From Baylisascaris procyonis (lineage: Eukaryota > Nematoda > Chromadorea > Rhabditida > Ascarididae): DNA of 64,000 nt. The notes below the pieces were generated by a model. It made no database searches. It saw nothing but the letters and a program-made list of their open reading frames with translations, and was not told the DNA's origin. The position numbers and the translations under genes are program-made. The stretch lies in contig JAZARR010000089.1 in NCBI GenBank assembly GCA_037389465.1, positions 992,001 through 1,056,000 of the forward strand, given 5' to 3'. Positions 30,601-45,600 of the stretch are shown here, piece by piece (the first letter of the stretch is position 1; each line of letters starts with the position of its first letter).

Positions 30601-33600
30601 ATTTTATTTTTCTAGTTTTTTCTTTAGAATCTCCTTAAAGAGAAATGAAATTTTGAAATTTTTTTCCATGAAACTTTCAAATTATTTAAATTTTGCAAAA
30701 AAATTTTTTTCTTTAATTTTCCAAGAAAAACTTTAAAGAAAATTCGATTGTGAAATTCAAATCCAAATTATTGTTGTGATATGAAATATGCCAACTTTAA
30801 ATAACCTCCTCCACTATCTCTATTTATCGAATTATTCAAATTAGTAAAATTTACATGAACAAAAAACTGATCGAACGTCTAAACAAAAACACTGATTTTC
30901 CATTCTTCGTCTTGTGTTCTTAAGTTTGATTAGTTTCCTCCGGAATTCAGCCAAGAATTTATCGTATTCTATCGGAAATACAAAGAGTTTCTCCAGATGA
31001 CACGACATGAGATTTGACTCAGAAAGAAGCCGTAAGTAAATAGAACTTTAACTTTGCAGTAAGTAATTAAGAGGTGAGGCACCAACACTATAGAACAAGA
31101 AGTATCTAATTTTAATTTGCACCACCCAAACTTCTTAAATTCCCTTTATAAATGTCTTAAAGACCTCTCAAGACTATTAATTACCAATCAATTCCCTCAC
31201 TTCTATAGACCTTTAAGTTCCATCCCATTATAAGCGCTTCATTAATCTCTAAGGGAAAAAGCCTAAGCGGCATTGCTATATTTAACAAGGCGCTAAGTAT
31301 ATGCCTCAAGTTAAAAAAGATTAAATAATTTTTCGATGACGTCACGGTTCCAAAAAATGCTGATGCATCAATTACGCATTAAACGTTATGATTTCATTGC
31401 TCTTAAAATTTTTCGACTGAAAGATTTCTATACTTAAATCTTCGATAGTATCATCATTATCCCTATAACGAAATAAAAACTCAATTTTGTTCAACTGAAA
31501 TTGCATTTCAACAAGGGATTGACAAATTAGAGCGCAGAGAATGGATAGGTCCATACTATCTGTGACGAATGCTCTTCAACAATGAACACGATTGTAATTA
31601 ATTCGGATCTATGCAGTAATTAATTTCTACACTATTGTGCTATAAAAATTCAAAGCATTCAATTAAACATAGACCCATTTCGTTTGCCTTATAGTATGGT
31701 GCGCCATTTCTAATTAGAGCATTAGCAAGCATATACACTCATATAGGAAAACAATTACATCAAAGAAGCAATAATGAAATACATGCATGCAGCATTTAAC
31801 GAATAAAGATGCGCATGCATATATAGGTTGGTCAAGTACCACTTCCTTCGTGGTGGACTGTTCTTTTATTAAGCATTTCTACCGATATTAAATATTCTAA
31901 TGTTTATAAATAACTGTCAATCTCTCAATTTACAATAGTTATTCACGCATATTACACATTACCGGAAATGTGCAATTGCCTAGTAGTTACGCTGAGAAGA
32001 GGGATTTAGCCTAAGCCGATATCCGGTCGAAGGTCACATTCTTTGTCTATACAATACCAAATCAACCGCACACCACTTATATCTATGATCAATCTATGGT
32101 TCATCGATTCGCCCTACAGCACTCTATTCTTTCCAGTAACATCGCACTGAATAGCTTCTAGACTAGTAAAACAACTAAAGGAAGAGTAACAATGCCGATT
32201 AATTAAATCAGATCCTGCTTTCATATCTCATATCCGAATGGAATCGAATTACAGAAATGGATTCACATGAAATAGAATAATGCAGAAAATAAAAAAACTT
32301 TTCTAAAAAGACAATAATTTTAATGTGAAATTATCTTTAAAGGTGATGATGCTAGTCTCCTCTATTGAAGTTAAGCAAATATATGGTTAGTTAAGCTTAT
32401 TATAGAAATAAAATGGAAAACAAAAAAGTAAAGAATATTCAACTACCATTCAGTATAAACCTCGAATTTCCATACTTTTTATATGACCCTCAAAATGACT
32501 TACAAATAAAGAATGCCACAATTGTTCGAAATTCTCTACAGCATCGTAGACGAATCAAAAAACGACAACGAATTTAGCTATCTCTGCATTTCTACATTCA
32601 AAAGCCAAACATCTACAAAATCAAATCCTCCATTTTAAGTAACTAAAACGAAATATTAAGCAAATAAAATAAAATTTTAAGTAATTAAAATAAAATTTTA
32701 GGTAACTAAAATTTTAGATGACTAAAAGAAACTAAAATCAGTAATTAAACTTCACTTCGAGCTGACTGACAAGTGTGCAGAAAAGTTTTTGTAGTTAAAT
32801 AATAGTAAAAGCTATACGCAGAAAACAAAAAATCTTGCAATTTATAAACGGGTAAATACAATAGGAACCGATTAGGTGAGTAATTTAATCAACTAGCAAA
32901 CTCTACCAATACAATCAATTCGCTTAAGGCAATCCTACCCTATTATGCCCTATAATCCTCTCAGTCAATGGATGTGTGGGTATGCTAGGGTAAGCAGTAG
33001 TCGGTGTCATAGATCAAAGAACATTGCGCCCTCAGTAAATTGCAATCTATGCGATATAAGACGGAATTGTGATGCGCGCCTTTCTGGATTTCAATTCCCC
33101 GGTGACCGTCGAATCGCATATATATTCATTTATCAACAGAATGATATATCCTTCTTAATCCTTCTATTCCTTCATCACAGGAGCAAGAAGAAAGGAAGAA
33201 AAGGACAGCGCGCCAATGGGATAAGAAAGATTCTCAGTAATGCTTGTTATGAATAAATTTAGTACACACAAAATAAACTTATATGGACCAATCAGACTAA
33301 GAGCAATAACAACTCCGAAATGAGATTCATTTGGAAAGCAATTTAGATCGAAACGAAAAAAAACAGACCAGCAGGATCGACCGTGAAATATCCAATTCCA
33401 TCTCCATCCACAATGGAATATTTAACTGGCGCATCCGGATCATCAGGGTCAAAAGCTTGTAGAGCTATAACTTCCGTTCCAACGGGCATATTCTCTAAAA
33501 AAACAGCAAATAGATCATACATTTAAGAGCGTACAGAGAATTCTGGAAGACCCGAAAACAATTCCGGATCACCGTACCATGAATCAAAAAATTCATTAAA

Positions 33601-36600
33601 TGATTAAACAATTAAACGTCTTATTGAAATCAAAACCAGCAGAATAAAATAGAGTAAGATTCCCAAAGTGAAAATCTAAAATACGTCAATTTTTGAGCGA
33701 ATTCGTACCATAAATGAAAACGTACTGAAAATAGTGAAATAATTTAGAATACGTTTGTTCAGCTACTTACAGTTATTACCGCACAACACTCAAGAATACA
33801 CTCTCCACCCTAAAGCCTTAAAGGTCGAGAAAATAATCGTTTTAGGAACGGAAGTCTTTCTAGCTAGAAAATGGCATCATTGACATCGGATATACGTTTA
33901 ATTTCGGAACATCTGAAACACGATAACTCACCATAAACACTCGCTTCATGTGCAATATCCGAGAAAACGGGAGCATGCACATTTTCATTGACGTCGATCA
34001 ACTCAACGAGAACTGTGCATACTGTGCTGAACGTTGGATGACCGTTATCCATCGCCTGCAATGGGATTATTTCTGTTCGAAACATATGTAGATCAGCCAA
34101 CCTCTCCTATTTATCGAAATCTGCTCCCATCCCTCTCTCCCCCTTTCTTCAACTAGAAATATTCGCAAGTCTCAACCATCCAATGTCGTACTTAAGTCAC
34201 AATTAGATAGAAGGAAGTAGCATGAAAAAAGGACGGGTGAGAATCTCTCCCAACCATCGTATCATTTTCTACTGTCAATTTAGATTACAACAGTTTGAAT
34301 ATTGATAGTGTGTGAGCTCGTATACAACAACTATACCTTACAAATGCGAACAAACGCCCTACCCATAACACAAAATGGACTGTTTATATCATCGAAGGAA
34401 CTCATTTAAAGCTCAATACACTTTTCATCATTAGAGGTCAAAATCCTAAAACGATAAAAAAGCTCGCATCGCAAACTATTCATACCCCATCCTAAGTTTA
34501 CGGCCACCTTAGATAAATCAAGGTCCCTTAGGCAATTTCAGATATTTGATGTCAAAATAAACGCATTCAGAAGTAAACAGAAAAGCAAATAGACCTGCAA
34601 ATAGAAAACAGAATCCTTGCAATATTACGCAACCATCCTAAAACAATGTTTTCCTATTTCCCATCCACTTACCCGGTGCCCTAGTATTTTCTCATCCACC
34701 AATCTGCTGTTCAGTGTTTTCCCATCCACGTACCCACCGCAATAGTATTTTCCCACCTCGCTGTCCCCCTTCATTCGTTTAAAATATTACCTCGATGCTG
34801 AGGTTGTAAAGGGCTCTCGTTTCGAAGTCGAGAGGAGATCGAGAATCGATGAAGATACATCCGGTGTCCGGTTGAACTCGAAAAGGGAGTTGATTGGATG
34901 TCTTATCCAGCAGTGAATCGAATCCATAGGTGATACGGCCATTTTCACCCGCATCTGCATCCGAGGCCGCTACACACGTCACCAACGCGCCGTTTGGATA
35001 GTCTTCGGGAATTTGCACCTATATGAGAAGTAAACGCTTATTTGAAGACTAAAATAAAACAAAAAAAAAATAGAAAACAGTTTCTTTAAAAGAATAGCTT
35101 TTCGTCAATTTTTGTGGGGAAGGACATTCAAATGATAGTCGTTCAGTTACCTAGAACATTTTGAAGTTCGAAATGCGTTAGTTAAACGCTTAAACTCAAG
35201 ACTGGTAAAATTCATAAGAGTGCTCAAGAACAATTATAGGAGGATGGAGATTATCTGAGCCTTCATCTTTCCCCTACCCGCTCCCCACTCCTTCCATCTA
35301 CGATCCAAGAAAGCGAGGACATCTACGCATCACTACAATATTGAAAACGATAAGAATCAAATAGGGTTAAGTTTTTTGCAATAATTGCGGTCGATGGGCA
35401 TGTTCAGCATAAGAACCCTGGTCAGAGTGGGAGGAGGGGAGGGGGGGGGGGGCTACAAAAGGATACACACAGGAAGAAGGAAATGAAATTGCAAAAAAAA
35501 AAATCACCTTTTGTATGGGTTCAGCACATTTCGGAGCGTTATCGTTAACATCGCCGATCTCAATCGAAACATTAACAAAAGTGAGTTTCGGCGGATGACC
35601 ATGATCGTATGCCACTACCGAAAACCTGCAAAATATCGCAATAACTGAGTTCATTCATTTCAACGCAACATAAATACCCACAATCTAATGACCAAGGGAA
35701 AATAAAATTAAAGAATCGACTGAAACAAATATGCATTACATAATTGGTGCTAATTAAAAACCCACTAGTCCTTACATTCAGATTACAGAGAAAATTTCGG
35801 AAAAAATTACTAACGAATAATTAATTCTATTAAATTAATTTACTCGTCTCAAATAACAGTTTTATTTCAATTGATTCATGGAAAAATTAACATTAAAAAA
35901 TTAAAATCTATTAAGCTCAAAAACACTCAATTTAAGGGCCTGAGAACTCCTACTGGCTTCATAAAGACTCCAAGACCAGTATATATAAACTACTCTTAGC
36001 TTTACCATACATTCGACAATGTAGCAAACCATTAAATATTTAGAAAAATAACCTTACCGATGTATTTCATTAGTCTCACGATCGAATTGATTGCGTACAC
36101 GTAAAATTCCTTTATCGTTGTCGATCTCAACATATGCATCATAACCGGCTAATTTATATGCGACACGTGCATTCTCACCAAAATCTTCATCGGTCGCTGT
36201 TAATACAAGAATTTCACTACCAGTCGCTATATCCTCGGCGATTCGTACATCGTAGAATTGCTGTAATTAACGAAAATCTATTTGTGAATATAAAAATTAA
36301 CTTGAATTAATTAATAATTGGAAAAAAATTAACAATTCTTCCCATATATTCGTATGTCCGATATTGATATATCATCGAGAACTGCCTAATAACGTTCACC
36401 TTCAAATAACAAACTTTATTGGCTAAATATCTCACTTCTAGCAAATCTCAAATTGCTGAACCCAATTTAAACATTCCACGATATATATTAAATATAGTTT
36501 TCTTATATTTAATATATATCAGTATAAATTGATCAAACAAATAATCAGTTAACATATATTAATTACATTTTATAAGTTATATATAAATTATATTTAATGA

Positions 36601-39600
36601 AAAAGCTTCCATTGCACATAAATCTTATACTTATATGATAGCATAAATAGCATAAGTAATTTATTATACTAGGCCTCTCAGAAAAAAAAAAGGAAAAAGT
36701 TTGGCTAATATAAAAAATTTTTTTTTAAAGTCCCGAAAAGCAAAACAACAAACCCTCAATTGTAAATGAGTGCAAAAGAACAAGTGTACGACATGAATGA
36801 TTTATCAACGTTAGTGAGTGAACACTTGTGGGGAATACCTCTTTGTTTAGTGGCGAATACTGCATTTGTTAAGTGCATTTTATTGCGAAAAGCGAATCAG
36901 AATAAATGTAGACATATCGACCGCTTTTGCAGACTATATGGCCCCATTTTATTATTTTATATGGATTCTTTAATCAATCAAAATGACCAATTTATAAAAT
37001 ATTTGAATTTTTGTGAATTTAATTTGAATATCACATTCAATTTACATATAAAAAGTAAAGGTAAGACTATATAAAAATTGCTATAAATAATAATTAAATG
37101 ATGATAAATAAAAACCTACTGAAATGTAGTAAATGACATTATGAACCGTAGCAAACAACAACTCGATAAGCTATGGTAAACACTAACCGCCTATTGAAAT
37201 ACAGTAAACGACAATCCTGTGGGCTACAACAAACAGCGAGCATTTCAACTATAATAGGTAATAACCCATTGAACTACAGTACCTTCCCCTAATACAGTAA
37301 CTCTCCAACTTTTCAGCATTAAGTAACTTAATAAGATTTTAAGAAAACAATCAGAATTTGTTAGGATCTCATGATGTACTCCCGAAAAAAAGCATAAAGT
37401 CGAGGTATTCGGCAAATAGCATTACAGCACTTAGGTTCCAATCCAATTAGACATCTATGAATGAGTAAATAATGAACTATTTTAATCTTTGAAATGAATG
37501 TGATATAAAATATTCTCAGAGAAAAAAAGAGATCTGAAAAATACAATAATAGAAATAAGGAGCAATTAAGAAAAAATACCATACTAGGCCTGTTACCTAT
37601 AAGGTACTCAATTATCACCTCTACTCCCTCTCTCTCTTTATACAATAATAGAAATAAGGAGCAATTAAGAAAAAATACCATACTAGGCCTGTTACCTATA
37701 AGCTACTCAATTATCACCTCTACTCCCTCTCTCTCTTTCTTCCCCTCTCTCGTTCCCTCTCTGAGAGAGATTTCAGTCGTTTGGAAAACTCAGAAGTGTA
37801 ATGTGCTTCTTCAACTATGCTGGCATTTCACGTCCCACAAACGTTACAAGTTGGACTATAAAAGAAGATTAATATCTAACATACCTAAATAATAACAGTA
37901 AATTAAATATAAATATAAATAATCAAATAGATTAAATAATAAATATAATGAAAAAATTTATTAATGCATTAAATTGCTTGCAAATTTCAACAAATAAAAA
38001 TTTGTAAAATTCGTCCACGATATTTCCGCTAAAATATCACTGAGATGCATTTTTGATCGATTGTTTCTCATCGAAATCGACTAAGTTTTACTTAGCAAGC
38101 ATCTGTGACTATATGAACCGAATGAAGCTGGGAAAATTTTTTTAGGCAATGAAAAAATTGCTTTCTTTATTATAAAGCAATCTTTATGCTTGTTCTGTTC
38201 ATCGATCGATTAACGATCTATGAGATTTTGCCTTAACAACAGGCGGAATAATTTCCAGGCTTATTTCTAGGCTCATTTAATGAGCAATCGATAGGCTTAA
38301 CAAATAGTCAATAAGAACTATCATATCACATGACTAGCTGTATATTATAAATTAAATGCATTTTGGGGATCGCTGCATAGAATTCGATCCGCGGATGCAA
38401 TCCGACTCCTCAGTCGAATCACATTAGACCTCGAGTTTATGTTTGTATACTAGAACGGCCAAACAGCCACACACACTGGCACACGCATTACTGCTAATTA
38501 GATGCTTAATGATATAATGCACTGCTGCAAGCATTATTACGTTCTCGTGTTACTCATGGGAGTGACCGCTATTGACCACTACAAGTTTTCCTCTCTAGTG
38601 ACCATATAGAAGACCACATTTACGTGGATGACGCATCCCAACAAAGTCGTTGCCATGCATCGAAGAAATGAATGAAGGGGATGGTTAGAGGAATGACTCG
38701 CATATTAGAGGTAATGACAAATTTATATCCCTTGCAGATTTAAGGCAATGATGAAACTTGAAAGTATCATGAAGGAGCACAACCTACAAACTAGATAGTA
38801 CACACCTGGATAGCCTAAAAGGATTCTCAACATTTTGAAGCTCTATCCCTGCTTCGAAATAAATCGGCCATTAAAAGGGTCAGCACAGGTGCCCATGACG
38901 ACGTTCATGCATCATCGCACTCACATTGCGCATTTTGCGGAGCGCAGTCTTCAGAAACTGACTGGTCACTCAATCCAACAAGCTTTTGGTCAGTTCTGGT
39001 CACTGCCATACCGCAACAGGTTCTCGAATTATACGTGGCGAGTTTGATCATGCGTAGCAAACAAAAAGGAGACCGCCGAGACCGGTCAAGCAGAACCCAT
39101 TCAACCATAGGCTACTATTATGAAATCAACCATACCTTTACCTGCGCAACGGCCTTATTTGAGTGTAGGTGAATTATTGATCGATCATTTCTCTTTTCCA
39201 CTATTTCCTATTTTTCTCTAAGGAATCGTTCTCTTTTCGATAATAATGGGACTTATAACAGTAGGCTAATAGTATACCATGATATAATTATAAATGCCTT
39301 TTTAATTTTCAAATCCATTAAAAAAAACGAAGCCAATAACATAGAAAAAGATCTCTGCATATTGACGCTATTTTTCGAGACCCCTTATAGGAATTATTGA
39401 AATCGCTCTTAAAAGAAATGTTATATTTCTTATTTAACCGGAATGAACTCATCTGTGATGTTTAACTACTAATTAATTCTTTTCTCAATAATAAATAGAA
39501 GACGAAGGTCCAATATCAAAAATTGAAGATCAAATGAGTAAGACTCGTTGATCAAAGTCAAAATCCTCGGAAGCTAAAATTTATCAATGAAAAGTTTTCC

Positions 39601-42600
39601 AACATTTTTTCTATACAAACCCTTTTTTTTCAGCTATCAAATTTCAGACTTATTCTAATGAAAAATTAAAGTTAGTTCCCATTTTCAATTATTTCAGTCA
39701 CTTTCTATTATACCGATTAATTCTTCAAACAAATATTCCATCCCTAATTAAGTCATCATCAACTATAATCATCGATGATCTCTCATATCTAAGCAATATC
39801 CCTTGATGGTCTATATGGTTTAATGTCACATCGAATATCAGCAATGATTGCGAAGGGTCGTCTCTCTTCTAATGTGCCAAACAATCAACAAGACACACCA
39901 AATTTGAGGAGAGTCAATATGCGAAAATGAATCTCATCAAATGTATTATGCAGCCATTACTCTGATCTATGAATTTCCAACACAGCTGACAACAACAAAC
40001 GGCATTTCAACTATAGCTATGAGATGATGGAGTGATGAGGGGGATGGAGGAAAGAGAGGGGAGAGAGAAAAGAAAGAGAGGGGGGGGGGGGTAGGAGACG
40101 CATACCCTCATAGGATTTAAAGTGAATAAATAAGAAAATGAATAAACGAATGAGTAAAAAAGTAAATAAATAAGTCAATAAAATAAATAAATAAGTAAAC
40201 AAACAAATCAAAAAATATTTCTGTCAAGTGCGAATTGTTGTGCAAATTCAATTAGAAAAAAAAACAGTAAATTAATAACCTTATCAAAGCGAGGGGCATT
40301 ATTATTACTGTCAACCACAGTGATCGCTAACGTCTCGTTCGTGCATTTCACCGGCTCTCCCATATCGCATACGGTAATCGTAACATTGTGTACGACACTG
40401 TCGCTATCAACGTTGTGTACGATATCACGACGTACCAAATCCCGAAGATCCTCTGCGACCCTCAACTCTCCACTGTGCGCGTCTACCTCGAAGAATTCAT
40501 CCCAGCACGCAAAACGCAAAATACCTGCGTAGCCGCGATCCATATCTGAGGCTGTAAGTCGGACGACAACCTGTAATGAGACAAAAGCTAACTTTCGTTG
40601 TTGTGCTTGAAGACTCGCTTACTATTCAAGCATAACTATTCAGATAATGCTTCGCCGCTGTCCTCCTAGGAAATCCCTGAACTGGTATCTGCAACTACGG
40701 ATTCGAAATAACCGAGTAGAAGAGGTAGGGGTAGGTGGGGATTGGGGTGGGAGAAGAGAGATGATGAAGGGTCCTTTTCTACTAGTAAAGATCCGCAACG
40801 ATCACCACAGTTTATCGCTCATTTCAGAATCCAAATCAATAGAAGATGCATCCAATCTTCACGAAGTGTAATGATCAATGGAATCGAGCTAACTGATCAA
40901 GTGAGGGGTCATTGCGTGCTGTAATGAACAAAACAACAATCAATTTTAGAAGTGCCATCAGTCGGCACAAGGCAAACGATCTTTGTTTTCATATTGCCGA
41001 GGTCAGATCATCATTGCTCTTAAAATGCCTCATTTTTGGCCAATCCAACATGCGTGGGAAGTAATTATTTATCTGCTGTCGCTCTGTTTCTACAGCTACG
41101 GTATTTCGAAACCATTCAAATGATGCATATGAAATAGCTAAAAATTCAAAGACGGAAATCTCATAAAAACGCGTTATTTAAGGAACCACTGATAAAATTA
41201 AATTTATAAATGTTTATAATTTGCCATCTGCTATGCTCTTATTCGATCTTCCATATAAGAGCTAATCTTATATTCTCTAGTGCGTCAATTGTAGTAGCAC
41301 TCTATTTTCGACTAATCATTATTATTAATTTATTTGTCGATTCCAGATGCAACGCAATAATCTTACGACACACACAAATCACAATCCTCTAACAGAAAAT
41401 ACTCAACGAGCAATTAACTAATATATCACTAAGATCTAATATCTCGTTGCTAATAATATTTCAGATTTGCAGTACCTACTCGATGGTATGTCAAATCTAA
41501 GATTTAACTTATGAACATATCTAATAATGACCAAATAATTTCAAAATTTTAAAAAGTAATAAATGATAAACAAATAACTGCTCTAGGGTTTGGGTGTTAT
41601 ATAAAACCTGCTATCAACAAATATCATTGTTGTTATTATCATCGATATATCTGCGAGTTGCAGATTTACTACTATACATCACATGTATAAGCTCCTTCTC
41701 TCGGTTCCATCTCAGAGGTATATCGATCTTTTTATATCGATGTTGGATATGGCAAATATAAATGTTACAATGTCTGCCACAAGTGTCTCAATGAAGGAGC
41801 AGAGGATTATGACATCTCTAAGGACTTATAAATGGAAAAGTGTCAGGCTTATCAAAACACTTACCGAACCAATATCCGCATCTTCATTGACCCTAAGCAT
41901 CGAGGGAAGATTCTCGAATTTGGGCGAGTTCTCATTTGGTGGATCTCGACTCAACGCTGGTCGCACTTTAGGTGGCACATTCGTGCCATTTATATATACT
42001 GTCAATATCATCTGTGAGCTTCGTGGATATGGCCAACCACCGTCAATGGCACGAATTCGTAGACGCCATAACGATTCATTCATAAATGGCTGTCGACGTA
42101 ATTTCACCTCAAAAAATTTCGCTTAAAACCATCGTTTTCAATGTTTAAAGAAAATATTTACCCGTATGTGGATTTGAACTCAGTATCATTCGCTTGCCGA
42201 ATCGTAATTTTATCCTCGTCCACGAATAACGTTAACATTAGTAATTAAAAAAGATTGTTGCCAAATAAGTTTGAATCAGATCTTTAAAAAAAGTTGATTT
42301 AATACAGAATCGTTCTAGTTACCATTAAAAAAAAACATCAAAAATTAATAAAAATTATTAAACCCTATTAAAAAAATAAAAGTCCGTCAAATATTTCAGG
42401 TTCATCAAAACTCTTACTCAATGTAATAAAGAAATAATAAAGAAATTACGACAACTAGAGTTAGAGTAATTGATAACCACATCGATATTCCTTACACGCA
42501 ACGAATAAAAGAAATATACGAAAAGAAAATACAACATAAAAGATATAAATAAACTTATATGAGTAAATCGCATAAATTAAAAGTAGAATTAGCTTTTGAA

Positions 42601-45600
42601 TCACAAATTTTCTAGCAATCTTTTCTGATCTCTAATTAAATTATCCAGAAAGCATAAGCAAATAGCGGTATTATCGATGGCGAACAGGGACGATCCTTGA
42701 GAAATCATAATTCAACGAAGCGAATAGCCGCTTCACTATCAAGAATAGAGAATATTGTTATCCCTTTGAAACATGCAAATTACTTACATCACCATTATTC
42801 GAATCCACCAAAAACGGTGTCTCCTCATCATTGACCAACATATAGTGCACATCACCATTTTCGCCGATGTCTGAATCTAATGCGTCCACTCTTACGATTG
42901 TCTTTCCCAATGGGAATTTCCTCGACAACGCTAAATTATAAAATTTTTGAACAGATGAATAGAAAAAAAGCGCAGAATATTCACTGTTAGATTATTATGG
43001 ATTTTAGGATTTGGCCAGTGAAAACTATAGTAAACCAATCTACTTTTTATTCTATTATTGAAATTAATATAATTTGCTTCGAAATTCAAATTTTTTTCCA
43101 TTGTCGCTTCCTGGTACCCTTTACCCGCAAAATTCTAACCAGATTGCTAAAAAATTGCCTATGAATATAAAGACGATGTGACGATTTAATCAAACAAAAC
43201 TTGTGCAATCTCAACAATAATTCATCACTATAAAAAGCATAAATGGATTATGAAGGTGAATGGTTCGTTAAGAAGTCATCATCGAGTCTCATACAGCTTC
43301 TACATCTAAAAGAACTCAATTGTTAGAGTGAGAGCCACAACGCACACTTATTCAATCGACAATGAAGTAAGTCTCACCGATCGGTTCACCTCGTGCCCAT
43401 TTTGCTGCGAATACCGGACTGTGGTCGTTGCTATCCAAGATCGATATCTCCACTTCTGCTTCCGCCATCGACCCATACTCCAGCAGCTTTAAAAGATAGC
43501 ATTAAACGAGCGATTAAATCCAGTATGAAACAGTGGATGAAAGCAATTATTCCTTATGGAAATAATATTTATATATAAATAATATAGTATAAGTTTAAGA
43601 TAGATCAGCCAGCTATTGGACGGGCGAAATAAAGCGTCATGCAAGGTAGACGAAAGAAGGCTATGAGCATACAGGCAGATCAAACAACTGCCTAGCATGT
43701 ATTGTGAGGCTAGCCTGAGGCAGAATCCGGAGGATATAAAAGAGGTTGACATGGTCATGCATTCATTTCAGCTGCTAAGTGTTCGCAAGATCGAGTGGGC
43801 CTACGTCTACTCTTTGAGGTGCGTGAGGAAATCGGTGGTAGCATAGAGTTCGTCGGGAGCGACTAATGGGTTCGTGCCTACGATCGAAGCCATTCTTGTG
43901 AACGAGTAATTACTCGTTTCCTACCTTATTTTATAAGTGATAAAGCGTTCGCCCTTATGCCTATGTCACCTCGCAGGTCATTCAACCGCAGAGAACGACT
44001 AGATGAGCCAAAGGGAGCTGACCTGGTACTTAGAACGAGATGACAATCTTTAACAATGACTCGAAATAAATGAAATAAATACAGTCATTTATAACGGCAA
44101 AGCATATCTGAGAGCATTCAAATGTTAACAAGATTCCAGCAACGTTTCTTTGTCTAAGCCCTAATCCCCCTTCCCCTCTGTCACCTTCAGGGTTCACAGT
44201 TAAATCCGATACATTCAACAAAACAGCCTGAATTTACTCGTTCTTTCACCCTACCTATGCAGCTCGAGGAGCGCACTCCGAGTTTAAATAATAGGTAGGA
44301 CGAAGTCATTTATAACGGCAAAGCATATCTGAGAGCATTCAAATGTTGCTGCATAGGTGCGACGAAGAGAGCAGGAAGGTTAGGCTCTTCTTTTTAGGAG
44401 TTTCAAATTCAAATGTATAATTCTAGTTTGCATTCCTTTGTTCTCTCATGTTCAATTTTTTCTAATATAACGACAATAACTACTCGTAAATGCAAACCAC
44501 TAATAAGAAAAAGTGATCAATTTTTCGAAAAAAGAAATTTAAAAAACAACCGGAAAACTTTCATCTTGCTTTGCAAAAAAATAAATAAATAAATAAATAA
44601 ATAATAAATAAATAAATAAATAAAAAGCAAAAAAAATTTTTTTCACTTCAATATCATCGAAAAACAAGGTAATATACAACAAACCTTTGCAAATACAGTG
44701 AAAACGAACGATTTATTGCGCTCATAATTCAACCATTTCGTAACACGTATTCGACCACTTTTCTCGTCGATTTTAAACGGCAACGTCGTATTATCATCAG
44801 TTACTATCGAATACCTGTAAAAATTTATATAGTGATTAGCAAAACTACCTTCCCGTTCCAACATACCTATTACGATACTATGAATTCCCATAGAAATAAG
44901 CATCATTTTCAAGCTAACTGATATTTGCATCTCAATTGAAGCATAAGAACATCAATAAGTAATACGTAATAACTGGTCACCGTGGTACCCTAATATTAGA
45001 CCATATGGATTTCACGTTGAAAGAAATTGCATAAATCAGCATAAAATCCAATAATTTAAATCGCAAAATGAATGGAAATCACATCCTGTCGTATCAATTA
45101 ATCCTAGCTTTTAGCCGTTTGAAGCACTAACGAAAGTATGACTTCAGTTAGCTGATATAGCTGACCACTGTTAAGAGTAGCTATTAAAAGTCCACTAATT
45201 GGCAAAAATTGATCAAAAAATCGATCAGTGGCTATGAAGCATCTGATCACCTATAATTGATTTGTCAACACATAATTAAAGCCTTTTAATTTCCTCTTTT
45301 ATCGCAGCAATGATACAACCATTTTAAGCTGTACGTATAAGACAATCCCTTTGTATTATTCTGAGTGTAAGAATAACCTCAGTCGTCGATTATCCTCTTC
45401 GAATCCATTCTTGATCAACGCTCGGAGTTTGCCCACTACGAATCCCACAGGGACAGATTCATTGACGCTGATATGTAACGTTACATTCCCATCGGCGAAT
45501 TCAACGATACGCTCTTCGCCAACTTCAACAACAATCTCCGATGTTGTGTTCCTCTCCGGTTGCTTGGAAACTTGAGCTCGTATTCGTAGTGTCGATTCAT

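Larger units (their letters stand above)
28437..33368 (-). other. Intron 18, longest intron (4.9 kb)
   Basis: Separates exons 18 and 19. It holds a SINE-like element (28493-28792), a 29-bp-arm hairpin (29203-29269) and a locally GC-richer stretch (about 29520-29760). The remainder is AT-rich with no supportable coding sequence. Open frames such as 30219-30572 (+) show no recognisable domain. Confidence 0.85.
36261..40279 (-). other. Intron 13 (4.0 kb)
   Basis: Separates exons 13 and 14. It contains a perfect 17-bp hairpin (36480-36520), a 99-bp tandem duplication (37542-37739), a possible retrotransposon relic (about 38900-39108), and a purine-rich run with G12 near 40080. I see no real gene in it. 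Confidence 0.85.
43487..44684 (-). other. Intron 8 (1.2 kb)
   Basis: A stretch at about 43620-44350 is GC-richer than its surroundings and carries a 44-bp direct repeat plus short inverted arms. An (AATA)n tract follows at 44579-44624. No gene seen. Confidence 0.75.

Noticed and set aside
36766..37074. 102-codon + strand frame within intron 13
   Set aside because: AT-driven composition, no domain, no supporting splice or flanking structure. Length is within chance for this amount of AT-rich DNA.
42150..42215. B-box-like GAGTTCAAATCC on the minus strand suggesting a tRNA
   Set aside because: No A box at proper spacing, and the stretch fits tentative cadherin exon 11.
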